Origin: Strongylocentrotus purpuratus | Lineage: Eukaryota > Echinodermata > Echinoidea > Camarodonta > Strongylocentrotidae | DNA length: 64,000 nt | Reading direction: 5' to 3' | Assembly: GCF_000002235.5 (NCBI RefSeq) | Contig: NW_022145563.1 | Span: 161,001 to 225,000, forward strand | Shown: positions 1-11,900 of the stretch, one piece after another | Layout: every line of letters starts with the position of its first letter | How positions within the stretch are numbered: the stretch's first letter is position 1 | The notes under the pieces: model-generated | What the model was told of the DNA's origin: nothing | Seen by the model: only the letters and a program-made list of their open reading frames with translations | The model's database searches: none | Position numbers and translations under genes: made by a program

Positions 1-2639
1 CCTCATTTAGCTGTTAAATGAAGATAAATTTAACCTCATTGAACTGTGTAAATGAAGCTACCGAAAAACGAAGGCGACCACGTACGGTGAACTCGTCTTC
101 TTCTTCTTCGTCGTAGCCATTTCGAAGAAAATTCAAAACGCGTACGTTATAAAAGGAAAAATTAACAGATTATGGACAACGTAACCGCGAGTGACGATGT
201 CGAATCGAAGAGTGATCTTAAATCTGGTGCTGGCCGCGCGTGTACCATAATATGTTGTTCGTGCCCAGACTTTGTATATACTATTAGACAGAGCTCTAGC
301 TGTTTGCAAACAACGGACGCATTGCCCGCGCTTGGCTATTGTTCTCTTTGTTCTCTCTTTGGTTATAGCTAGTCTGCAGACACAGACCCTTGACAGCCAT
401 TATGAGTAAAAACAATGTCTAAATTTCAAACATGAAAGTACTGAGTTATGTCATGTAGCTGCTTCTGACACAGTGCAATACTGGAAAAGAAACATAACAC
501 ATCAAGCAGAATCTGATTCTCCTGATTATTTCATGTGGTTTTATTCAAGAGTATAGTTGAGTCTGTGTTTACAGACTAGGTTTGAGATGGTGAATAGATA
601 GAACTAATAATCCCCGTGCGACCGGCTAACGACGGTCTTGGGAGAATTTGGGTGTATCATCTCTCTGGTGTATCTGTACATGGAGGTAAATGGGTGTATC
701 ATATTCGTAAAATGCAGACCTTTTAACAATCTATCAGGGTGGTTACTTAATTTGCAAAAATTCACCTTTCAGAAAGAAAACGTGCATTTTTGCTAAAATT
801 AGAAGACAAGACACAGGATGGGGCTGCATTGGGCTAAATAGGCCTATATAAATTATAATGTTTAATATTATCAGGGAACCAGCTGTGTGCCCGGCCGCAA
901 AAAATATATGAGCAATATTATCTTTAAAAATGCAAATACATGTATTTCACTTTGACTATTAAGAGCATAAATCGGAGGGAAAGATGAAAACAAACGATAT
1001 AAAGATGAAAACAAACGATATTAATTTTATGTGCTTGAAAACTTGACTTTTCTGACTTTCGCTGAATATCCGTGTTTAAAAATTGTAAACTTGGCAGAGT
1101 TCAGAATGGGCCATTGGATAGCATACGGTCTGGATATGTAATTTCTTTCTTGTTCAAAATCCTAATCGATGTTTTGTGGAGTTCATCGGCATGAGAAACT
1201 TTCTTTAGTTACAAACCAAAGCATGATAATTATGATCGATGCCCCATAAGAAGTGCAACTAAATCGTTCGGAAAACCATGCCTAAAGTATAAACCAACTG
1301 CAATTATGTACGAACATGTAAAGACATGGCACCTAACCGAAGATAGGCCTATATACTCCTCCTATAGAATGCATTCGATATTATGAACTTCACATGATTG
1401 TTGGTAAATAATATAGTAGGCCTATATCATTCATATATAGTAAAAAAAAAAATTAAACACCCATTTGGTTTCATTCAAAATCTATATAAGCCCATAATTG
1501 TTATGGGTCACAAGTCCCCTTGAAGTTGACGAGCATGTCATAGAACGTATACCGAGACACACAACTTTGCATGAGATTCCTTGCAAATTCTGATGGGTAT
1601 AGGCCAATATAGTTTTCAAGTTTACTGTTCATACAGGATATGCCATTTCCGCTTATTTTGACGCTAAATTACTACACATTTTAAACAAATAATTATAAAA
1701 AACGCAAAAATGGCCGTATAATAATAGGTATGGGGTTTGGGGTTTGGCTACGTCAGCGGCCCCCGCCCGCCCCCGTCGTAGGCCTTAATACACATTTCAT
1801 TTTGTTGTACCAAGGCTATCATGATTTTAGGATTTTTTTTTATTCATGCAGCAAAGGATGGGGGCACGAATGGCGGCCCAAGAAAGATTGACACATTTTC
1901 TATGAGCATTTTTCGTCGAGACAGGGGGGCCGGGGGGGGGGGGGGCACGGCGGGCTGGTCAATGTCCGGCCCCTGGATCCGCCAAACTTCTTCATGTTTC
2001 CACGAGTCCATGTGATCGCTGCCACCGCAACGCGCCCCTGGTTGACCTTTTTGTGAATTTGTATTCATCTCTGCTTCAGTGTGGGTTTATAATTAATATT
2101 TTCAGAGTTAAAGAGCCAAAGAGAGAGAGAGAGAGTTAAAGAGTCAGCGGTACATCCCCGTCTGTACCAAATCTGAGTCCCCCCCCCCCCCCGGCCCCTC
2201 CGGGTCCCCAGCACGGAACCTCATGAGTTACATCTCTTAGGTCAATGGGCTGTAAAGCCGCTGTATATAATAGTGGAGGTACTATGGGAATTGGAAAAGC
2301 ACCAGACGGGGGCTGATCAAAGATTTCCCAACAATAATAATTATGAATAAGACGCCTTGAAATGTGAAAATCACGCAAATTCCAGGGATTCCCGATTATT
2401 ATTATTATTGTTATTATTATTATAACCATTAGAAGGGGTCTAGTAGTAGTATTTTAATAGTAGTAGGAGTCCAAAGGGGCGGTGGTCGGGGGGGGGGCGT
2501 TCCCTCTCAATTTTCTTTTAGAGGCGGGGGGGGGGGTCGCTCCCGCCGGCAATTTTGAAAAAGTACACACAAGAAGCTCTGGAGGGCCCAAGAATGCAGC
2601 GTTTAGACTCAGAATTCAGCGTTTAGACTTATTTGCTAT
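1..2639 (+). repeat. Left arm of the foldback element
   Basis: Inverted counterpart of 2641-4734. It is longer than the right arm because it carries about 850 bp (roughly 1310-2150) with no partner on the right. The outer 1.3 kb and the inner 0.5 kb pair closely with the right arm. The short open frame at 172-372 lies in the arm and its inverted copy is present near 4370-4565. Nothing in it resembles a known protein. Confidence 0.85.
1310..2150. other. Arm-specific segment in the left arm (insertion, or deletion from the right arm)
   Basis: This stretch has no inverted partner. Left-arm pairing stops just after the AAGTATAAACCAA block near 1290 and resumes at the CCAAATCTGAG block near 2165. 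It contains AT-rich DNA, then G- and C-homopolymer runs around 1925-1945 and the word CCCCTGGATCCGCC near 1970. That word resembles the ends of hAT-type MITEs. Boundaries are accurate to about 20 bp. No target duplication was identified. Confidence 0.6.
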
Positions 2640-2640
2640 A

Positions 2641-4734
2641 ATAGCAAATATTGAGTCTAAGCGCTGCATTCTTGGGCCCTCCAGAGCCTAAAAGTGTGTT
2701 GCAGTCTTTAGTCAGTATTTGCTATACATTTCATGTGTGCACTTTTTCAAAATTTCAGGCGGGAACGACCCCCCCCCCCCTCTAAAAGAAAATTGAGGGG
2801 GAACGTGCCCCCCCCCGGATCGCCGCCCCTCGGACAAGTACTACTAGACCCCTACTAACGATTATGATAATAATAAAAATAATAATAATCGGGGGCTGGA
2901 GGGGAGGGGGTGGCTCTGTAAATGGAAATAATAATTCGGGCTAACTCAAGCCCGACGACTCCTACTTGGGCATGCATGATGTATAAAGGTGAGCACATTT
3001 TGTTGGGGGACCCTCTAAAATTTGAAAATGTGCACCCCTCTTGAGCGACAGGGGGAGGGGGGGCATCTCCCAAAAAAGGTAAAATTAACGTGTTCCTACA
3101 CGTTTTTTTTCCCCGGGGGGGGGGGGGGGGGACGGGGGAGGCGGGCCCCCGGATCCGCCACTGGCGATTTAGTAGATGTACACACCCTGATAGCTGGAGT
3201 ATTACTGTTTATGATTATTGTCACTTAATTCTGCTTCGGAAGCGGCCGCTCGCGCAAATTGGAGGGAATTAATCCCTGGAATTTGCGTGACATTCAAATA
3301 TCAGGGCGTCTTATTCATAATTATTATTGTTGGGAAATCTTTGATCAGCCCCCGTCGGGTGTTATTCCAATTTCCATAGTACCTCCACTATTATATATAC
3401 AGCCTATTGACCTAAGAAATGCTCATGAGGTTCCGTGATGGGGACCCGGAGGGGGGGGGGGGGGAGGTATACTCAGATTTGGTTTATACTTTCTATTAAA
3501 TATAGGCATGGTTGCCCGAACGATTTAGTTGCACTTCCTATTGGGCATCGATCAAATCATGCTTGGGTTTGTGACTAAAGAAAATGGCTCATCCCGATGA
3601 AATCCACAAAACATCGATTAGGATTTTGAACAAGAAAGAAATTACATATCCAGACCGTATGCCGGTGTGCCAAGTTTACAAATTTTAGACACGGATATTC
3701 AGCGAAAGTCAGAAAAGTCAAGTTTTCAAGCACTATAATATCGTTTGTTTTCAACTTCCCCTCCGATTCATGCTCTTAATAGTCAAAGTGAAATATATGT
3801 ATTTGCATTTTTAAAGATATTATTGCTCATATATTTTGCGGCCGGGCACACAGCTGGTTCCCTAATAATAATTATTAAACATTATAATTTATATAGGCCT
3901 ATTTAGCCCAGCAGCCCCGTCCTGTGTCTTGCCTTCTATTTTTAGCAAAAATGCACGTTTTCTTTCTGAAAGGTGAATTTTTGCAAATTAAGTAACCACC
4001 CTGATAGATTGTTAAAAGGTCTGCATGTTACGATTATGATACACCCATTTACCCCCATGTACAGATACACCAGAGAGATGATACACCCATATTCTCCCCA
4101 GACCGTCGTTAGCCAGTCGCACGGGGATTATCAGTTCTATCTATTCACCATCTCAAACCTAGTCTGTAAACACAGACTCAACTTTACTCTTGAATAAAAC
4201 CACATGAAATAATCAGGACTATCAGATTCTGCTTAAGGTGTTATGTTTCTTTCCAGTATTGCACTGTGTCGGAAGCAGCTACATGACATAACTCAGTACT
4301 TTCATGTTTGAAATTTAGACATTGTTTTTACTCATAATGGCTGTCAAGGGTCTGTGTCTGCAGACTAGCTATAACCAAAGAGAGAACAAAGAGAACAATA
4401 GCCGAGCGCGGGCAATGCGTCCGTTGTTTGTAAACAGCTAGAGCTCTGTCTAATAGTATACAAAGTCTGGGCACGAACAACATATTATGGTACACGCGCG
4501 GCCAGCACCAGATTTAAGATCACTCTTCGATTCGACATCGTCACTCGCGGTTACGTTGTCCATAATCTGTTAATTTTTCCTTTTATAACGTACGCGTTTT
4601 GAATTTTCTTCGAAATGGCTACGACGAAGAAGAAGAAGACGAGTTCACCGTACGTGGTCGCCTTCGTTTTTCGGTAGCTTCATTTACACAGTTTAATGAG
4701 GTTAAATTTATCTTCATTTAACAGCTAAATGACG
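2641..4734 (-). repeat. Right arm of the foldback element
   Basis: Inverted copy of the left arm. The centre is a near-perfect short palindrome around 2631-2649 (TTTGCTAT, one base, ATAGCAAA). The arm contains about 355 bp (2897-3250) that the left arm lacks. Confidence 0.85.
2897..3250. other. Arm-specific segment in the right arm, MITE-like end
   Basis: Inverted pairing stops after the ATAATAATAATCGGGGG block and resumes at GGAGGGAATTAATCCCTGG near 3260. Inside are a G-run of about 17-20 bases at 3115-3131 and GGATCCGCCACTGGCG at about 3151-3166, typical of hAT-type MITE ends. The boundaries are approximate. Confidence 0.55.
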
Positions 4735-5510
4735 ATAAATTTATCTTCGTTTAGCTGTTAAATGAGGATAAATTTATCTTCGTTTAGCTGTTAAATGAAG
4801 ATAAATTTATCTTCGTTTAGCTGTTAAATGAAGATAAATTTATCTTCGTTTAGCTGTTAAATGAGGATAAATTTATCTTCGTTTAGCTGTTAAATGAAGA
4901 TAAATTTATCTTCGTTTAGCTGTTAAATGAAGATAAATTTATCTTCGTTTAGCTGTTAAATGAAGATAAATTTATCTTCGTTTAGCTGTTAAATGAGGAT
5001 AAATTTATCTTCGTTTAGCTGTTAAATGAAGATAAATTTATCTTCGTTTAGCTGTTAAATGAAGATAAATTTATCTTCGTTTAGCTGTTAAATGAAGATA
5101 AATTTATCTTCGTTTAGCTGTTAAATGAAGATAAATTTATCTTCGTTTAGCTGTTAAATGAGGATAAATTTATCTTCGTTTAGCTGTTAAATGAAGATAA
5201 ATTTATCTTCGTTTAGCTGTTAAATGAAGATAAATTTATCTTCGTTTAGCTGTTAAATGAAGATAAATTTATCTTTGTTTAGCTGTTAAATGAAGATAAA
5301 TTTATCTTCGTTTAGCTGTGAAATGAAGATAAATTTATCTTCGTTTAGCTGTTAAATGAGGATAAATTTATCTTCGTTTAGCTGTTAAATGAAGATAAAT
5401 TTATCTTCGTTTAGCTGTTAAATGAAGATAAATTTATCTTCGTTTAGCTGTTAAATGAAGATAAATTTATCTTCGTTTAGCTGTTAAATGAAGATAAATT
5501 TATCTTCGTT
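4734..5510 (+). repeat. 33-bp satellite-like tandem array, 23 full units plus a partial
   Basis: Every unit start falls exactly on a multiple of 33 from 4734 (23 units to 5493, then a partial). No length variants were seen. The unit consists of the perfect palindrome GATAAATTTATC joined to the near-palindrome CTTCGTTTAGCTGTTAAATG. Units differ mainly by one A/G site just before GATAAA. Rare single changes occur at about 5274 and 5320. It forms the outer domain of the foldback element. Confidence 0.95.
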
Positions 5511-5531
5511 AACACAGTTTAATGAGGATAA

Positions 5532-7206
5532 GTTAGAAATGTGGGTGGTAGTGTGTGGAGATGTGAACGAAAAATCAAGGAATCAGTTTGATGACATTTT
5601 GACGAAAAGTGAACAAAAATTCGTTCATTTTGAAAAGATATACTGTTAGTGGCTGATGTAGGCCTATGCATTTTTAATTCAGTAACCATTAATCTTGTCG
5701 GCAAATAGACTATAATCATATGCAAAGCCTACATGCCAATCTTCCTATGGAACATAGTCACCGTTTCAAAGTACAATAAATAAATTAGATTTTTTTTTTT
5801 TTTTTTTTGTTTTGTTGCCTAGTCTAGAGGCTAGACGACAATGATGCAAGAGGAATGATTGTTTTTATCGGTGTGCATGTGTCCGAACAGTTGATTTATA
5901 ACGGTACTTAAAAAAAGGTAACACGCAATGTTCCATAAAGCTTTGAAGAATTATGATAGTCAATATAATAAGAATGAATATTTCTGATGGTTAGTGCTAT
6001 TTGGTGCATCCATTTAGTTCAAACCAAAGGCAAAAGCGGTGGCTTTAATTGTCCGGAAACACTGCCCCATACATCATACATGGGGAATTAGAGAGCGTCA
6101 TAATTTATGTGAGGATCGGAGTCAACAAACTTTCACATCCTTAGCGTACGGTTTCTTGATAGTCTAATTCCAAAACTGTATTTTCATAAATCACAAAATC
6201 ACTCACTGATTTAGTATTCATTAATTAGAATTTATTTCTTGAATTGTATTGGTTTATTCCAAATCGAAAGAAAATATTAAGTATGATATCCATCAAAGGT
6301 ACTTGTTTGTTTTCTTTCCCGTTATTCTTCAAATAAATTTGCAACAAATAAATCATGGTCTGCTTTTGTAAGCTACGTAATGAAAAGTTTGTTCACCTTG
6401 GATACCTTGTTCATGTTGTTGTTGTGTTTTGAGTTATTGGCGATTAGTCAGTGATTTGACTATTGTCGCCAAATTACTTTACGGCACGTGTTATATCTCT
6501 CAATTTTGGATTTTTTTAAAAATACATTTATTTTGTTTTATATTTATCTATCTTTTAAGATAGTATCGTAAAATAATATCGTAAGCAAAACATTCATGGG
6601 CTTTGTTAGTGTTTCTTAACAGTACGTGCAGATTATTTGTTATATCACATACACACCATACATAAATATGTATATAAGATAGCACCTACACAAGCTTCTA
6701 TATTCAGTAATCTTATCATACCTTTTATCATTGTTGTTACTTTTTCTTATTTTATTTTCTTAATACATTATGTTATTATATTTTTAATGTACTGAGTGTA
6801 ATTTAACATATTTATAATATCGTATTATGTTTTACTGTTCTTATTTTATTTTCTTATTACATTATGATTGTTATTATATTTTTAATGTACTGAGTGTTCA
6901 TACTTGGAGTATGGTATCCTTGAAACGTCCAGCCTTTCGATTATCGTAATATTGGCACCCGCTGATACAGCATAAATTAGCAATATTTTAGGACAAGAAT
7001 GTCATTCAGATTATACCCATTGAAAGCATGATGTTAAAATATACCATTGCATCCCCTTTTTCTTAGAATTAACGTTGGTTATTATGTTTTACATTGAATA
7101 ATATGCTGAAAGCATAATCATATTACAGATAGGGTGTTTTATTGGAGTTTTTTAGAAAAATATCTTTCTTGACAATCAAATAATTGCGTTCTTTTTTTAC
7201 ATATTG
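5532..7206. other. AT-rich intergenic DNA, no gene seen
   Basis: No coding signal or RNA gene is visible. The stretch contains a poly-T run near 5790-5808 and one local duplication, listed separately. Confidence 0.6.
6744..6896 (+). repeat. Local direct duplication of about 55 bp
   Basis: The segments 6744-6798 and 6838-6896 are near-identical. Both run from TTCTTATTTTATTTTCTTA to TAATGTACTGAGTG. The second has a 4-base insertion. Confidence 0.8.
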
Positions 7207-7211
7207 TCACC

Positions 7212-8371
7212 TGTGGCTGCCTTCATAAATCTTTATATGAAGGAGTTTCGTCTAACAATAAATCCAACTGTTGTTATTCACAAGGCACACCGATGAAAAG
7301 TAACACTGGAAACAATTTGCTAAAGTCCAACCAACTTCTGTTTTATTCAGCAACTCGTAACTTCACTTTCATATCTTCGGTAAAACCTTCAGGTTAATTA
7401 CTATCTCCGGTAAACCTTCAGATAACAATCTGTAATGATAATAAACAAACAAACAAATAATGAATAAATGTTTCAGCATGTAAGCATATAAAAACCCTAT
7501 AGCTAAATTAAAGATACTGATTACAACACATTAATATATGACACAAGATTAAAGTTAAACTGGATTAAATATCTATGTGAACACACCCTGCATTGAAACT
7601 ATGCAGTAAACTATTAAACAGTACACACAAGCAAAGGTACATGAGTGTGAACGGGGCCGCATTCAGACGCGGTTCGTCACTTAAGTTCCTATGCTAAATA
7701 ACTAACAAAGAAAATTGTTTCTTTCCTATAAACACTTAGTTTTGCTCTAAATTCGACATGAACTATATATATAACAAACAATATATAACAAACAAGTTAT
7801 CATCTACATAGTAGCAGAATATATGCTACTTTGAAACACTAAAATGTACTGTAACTTCTTCTGACAAAGACAAAGAACTCGGCTTTCTACACTATACATT
7901 ATACACACTCATCTCTTTGTCTACTCCTAAAAGCTAGGTACAACATCTAACATCATCTTTACGAAACTCCTATAAAATTCTACCAAACTCAACTGAGATT
8001 ATATTAAGATACATCCTAGCATTCTAGTATATATCAAATAACATATATAGAAATAGATATCGTATTCTTACCGAATTGGGCCTGTAGTTTGTTCCACAAA
8101 ATAACTAAAAACTTTCTGCTGCAATGTTATGTAACTCAGACCTTACTGCATCACTTCGACATTCAGAATGACTGGGCTTTGCTTCTCCCAGAACATAGGT
8201 GGAGAAGAACAAAGAACTTCCTGTCTCTGTGACTAGTAGTATAATCTTAAAGTAAACAATAGCCCCCAAGATATGCTGGTAGGCATATTAAGACACTGGT
8301 AGTCTCATAATAAGACTCTTCAAACTATATAAGAAATACACATTTCTTCACTACATACTCATGTAGTGACA
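7212..8371 (-). repeat. 3' LTR of the BEL/Pao element
   Basis: Same length and apparently the same sequence as 14828-15987. In element sense it starts TGTCACTACATG and ends GCAGCCACA. The purine-containing word AAAGGAGCCA lies just before it in element sense and is a candidate polypurine tract. Confidence 0.95.
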
Positions 8372-8977
8372 TGGCTCCTTTAAATGTTAGTAACATTTAC
8401 TAAAATAACTGTTAATATCCAAATTTAAGACTACGCTACAACATAGATAGACATACTGCACTACTATTACTACCAAGGAACATCATTAACCTCTAACGAT
8501 CTTTCATGTAACAAGAGAAATCAACTTTACCCATCAATGCTCCAAATACTGCTTGATTGGTAAACAATCCCAATTAGTGTAATACACAAAGTTAAACTTA
8601 GATGTATATCAAGTATACTTAATCAACCCCTTCCGTTGATAACCACATGAATACATAATCATATGTATTGTAAATTAGTAAAAACATTAAATGAAGACAC
8701 TCCTGACATCAGGAACATATTATACAACAATAAGATAAAGGCTCCTTGAGGGGAATCCCTACTGTCTTCTGCGTGATAATGACAAAACTTGTTTGCAAAT
8801 ATAAGATAAGACAACAAGAAACGTAAAAGTCATGAAACTCAGATAAAGGTAGAAATCTAGAAAGAGGGAATGAATGAGAAAGTGAGAAAGTGATTGAGAA
8901 AGAAAGAGAAATGGAAAGAAAAAGACAGGTCACGATTAGTTTTACATCTCTGTTATTAACAACAGAACTAATTATTC
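8372..8977 (-). other. Non-coding 3' region of the BEL/Pao element
   Basis: Lies between the pol stop and the 3' LTR. It has no convincing frame, and a GA-rich stretch at about 8860-8925 explains the short Ser/Leu-rich frame on the minus strand. Confidence 0.7.
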
Positions 8978-11900
8978 CTAAGACTCTACCGGCAGTAATA
9001 ACACGAGTTTGTGGACGGGTCTATCAAGGTAACAAGGTTTCTTCAGACGTTTACCATTACTGTCCAGAGCTCCATCAGCCATGAGGAGCTTTACCTTTCT
9101 AACGCGTCCGTCTTGACTAGGAAAAACTTCTGCTACCCTTGCCAGAGGCCACTGGAGGCGAACATCTTCAGTCTCCTTCGCGATGACTACATCGCCGATG
9201 GCCAAGTCTCTCTGCGTTCGCGTCCACTTCTGGCGGGGCTGTAACTGCTGGAGGTACTCTCGGCGCCAGCGTAGCCAGAATTCATTGGCTAGATACTGCA
9301 CACGTCGCCACCACTTTCTAGAGTACTTGTCTTCGCCCTGGAAGTTTCCAGGTGGTGGTAAGATTACTTTCGGCTTCATTGTCAGAAGATGGAGTGGGCA
9401 CAGAGGTTCTGGTGCTTCGGCGTCACTCAGGTTATTGGTGGTGAGAGGTCGAGAGTTGACGATACATTCTGCCTCTGTCATAAAAGTTCGAAAAGATTCG
9501 TCGTCAAGCTGGCTGCCTGCCTTAGCAAGTAAGGTGTCCAAGGCCCTTCTCACCGTCTGAATCTGCCTCTCCCAGACACCGCCCATGTGCGAGGAATGTG
9601 GAACGTTGAATTTGAATGGTATCCACTCAACACCATTCTCTAGAAGGTATTCTTGCACATGCTTCTGGTCCATTTCTTGTAGAGCTTGTTTCAACTCGTT
9701 TCTGGCCCCAATGAATGTTGTGCCTTGATCTGAACGGAGCTGTCGAACAGTTCCTCTTCGATTCATGAACCTCCTCAAGGCATTGATGAAGGAAGAGCTG
9801 GAAAGGCTGTTCGCAGTCTCAAGATGGATGCTTCTGGAAGACATACATGTGAAAAGGACACCATACCTCTTCACCTCGCTTCTCTTTTCTTTTAAAAGGA
9901 ATGGACCGAAGTAGTCGACTGCACAGTAGGTAAAGGGGGCAGAAGGTTCAACTCTCTCCCTCGGTAGCTCCGACATCTTCTGCTGCACGAGAGGCCCTCG
10001 TAGTTTTCTGCATGTTACACACTGTGAGATGAACTGTGAAACTGCAGAGGAACCTCCTATCACCCAGTAACCTCTTTGGCGAAGCTCGTTGTGGGTTAAG
10101 CCACGGCCCATGTGATTGACTCTACTGTGGCAATCATCGATCAGCAGTCTGGTGACATGGCATTTTCGGGGCAGGATGATTGGGTGTCTGATCTCTCTGG
10201 AAATATTTGCCCTGTCTATACGGCCACCAACTCTGATAATTCCATATTCGTCGAGAAAAGGATCAAGTCTATAGAGACAGCTCGTCTTCTTGAGTTCAGC
10301 ATTCCTGGCCCTGGTCGCTTGTCTATCAGTGACCTCTCCTGTAGCTTCCAGATTCCTCAGAGCCTGCATTTCCTCCAGGAAATGTTCTGCTTGTACACTT
10401 TTAAGGATCACCCTTTCAGCACTCTGCAGTTCGCCTAGAGAAAGCGACTCCTTGAAGGACGGCCTTTCAGCATCTGGAGATGAGCTCGAGATTTTCACAG
10501 CCTTGCTCTGCAGCTTGCCTTTGAGTTGAATACATCTGGCTACTGCCTTCTTTGCCCTGTGCCAGTTGGAAAAGCTATCCAGACGGCTAGTTTCGAAGTG
10601 ACTTTCCGTCTCATCTCTTGCTCCTGTTTTAAGGGCAGTAGCACGCTTTAACTCTGGATCGCTTTCTTCCAGCTGGACGGGCGGCCTTGTAGGGTTGACT
10701 TCAAATATACCATCCGTCCAGAGAAATTCTGGTCCTCTCAGCCAACGGCTGTCTTGGGTAAGCTGCTTAGCAGATAATCCTCTTGAAGCGTCGTCTGCTG
10801 GATTCTCGGATGTGTCTACGTAGCGCCACATATCAGGATCTGTCAGGTCTCGGATCATCTGAATCCTGTTGGCTACATAGACATGGAATCTTCTGGCTTC
10901 ATTCTGTATGTAACCCAGGACTACTTTGCTGTCAGTCCAGAAGAATTCCTTGAAGCTGTCATACTTGAGCTCCTGGTTCAGAAATCCACTCATTCTGGCT
11001 GATACTGTAGCTGCAGTTAGCTCGAGCCTTGGTATGCTGACCTGCTTCAGCGGGGTTACTCGGGACTTCCCGATAACAAAGGAACAGTGGACCTTGTCTT
11101 GGGTGTTGACAAGTCGGATGTAGGAACACTGTCCATATCCCTCTTGGCTTGCATCCGAAAAGTGGTGAAGCTCCACTGCCTTGACTTCACCAAAAGCACG
11201 TGGCTTGTAACATCTGGGTATCTGGAGGTTCTCCAACTCAAGCACCTCCTGCAGCCATCTTTCCCAGCGTGGACGGAGATCTTCTGGTATTGGACTGTCC
11301 CAGTCCAATTTGCTTCGGCAGAGCTCTTGCAGGATTTGCTTTCCTCTCAACATAACGGGGCTAAGGAAGCCACAAGGATCGTAGAATGAACTCACTGTTG
11401 AGAGAACTCCTCGTCTGGTGAAAGGCCGTTCCTTGAGCTCTATCTTGAAGTTGAAGACGTCATTCTTGATGCACCAAACGACTCCGAGAACTCGTTCTAG
11501 AGTCGATGGACTTCGAGCTAACCCAAGCTCCTTTTTGTCCGTAAGCCCTTCCTTCTTGGTGAAACTCTCTTGCACTTCCCTTTCATTGGATACAATCTTA
11601 TGCAGTGTTAGACCTGCTTTTGCACAGATCGCCTGACTGTTCTTGAGAAGCTGGATCGCCGATGCAACATCTGGCTCGGATCTCAAGCCGTCATCAACAT
11701 AGAAATCTGTCCTGATGTAGTTAGCTGCTGGCGCTCCATATTCTTCTTCTCCGTCATCTGCAGCTCTTCTCAAACCGAACGTAGCTACTCCTGGTGAACT
11801 AGCTGCACCAAACAAGTGTACCTTCATGCGGTATTCCACAACAGCATTCTCGGGGTTTCCATCTTCCCACCACAGGAATCTCAACAGGTCTCTGTCTTCT

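Larger units (their letters stand above)
1..5531. mobile_element. Giant foldback (long inverted repeat) element with terminal tandem array
   Basis: Two arms of about 2.1 to 2.6 kb are inverted copies of each other and meet at about 2640. The first bases of the window match, inverted, the bases ending at about 4734, and the match can be followed inward to the centre with scattered mismatches. On the right the arm passes into an array of 33-bp units that ends at a short unique word, ACACAGTTTAATGAGG, also found at the inner edge of the array. No transposase or other convincing reading frame is present, so the element is probably non-autonomous. The layout (long inverted arms, outer tandem repeats) is that of foldback/TU-type elements known from sea urchins and flies. 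That assignment is by architecture only. The left array, if present, lies outside the window, so the left terminus and any target duplication cannot be seen. Confidence 0.85.

Noticed and set aside
172-372. 66-codon frame in the left foldback arm
   Set aside because: Lies wholly in an inverted repeat arm, shows no family motif, and the matching arm sequence does not suggest a conserved protein.
4615-4677. Short frame beginning MATTKKKKTSSPYVV
   Set aside because: Only 20 codons inside the right arm. A Lys run from an AAG repeat is not evidence of coding.
4734-5510. Centromeric satellite
   Set aside because: The array is under 1 kb and joined to one end of a foldback element, so it is better read as that element's outer domain.
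9183-9560. Plus-strand frames opposite the BEL Gag-Pol gene (9011-14450)
   Set aside because: Antisense shadows of the 1,889-codon frame, with no motif of their own.
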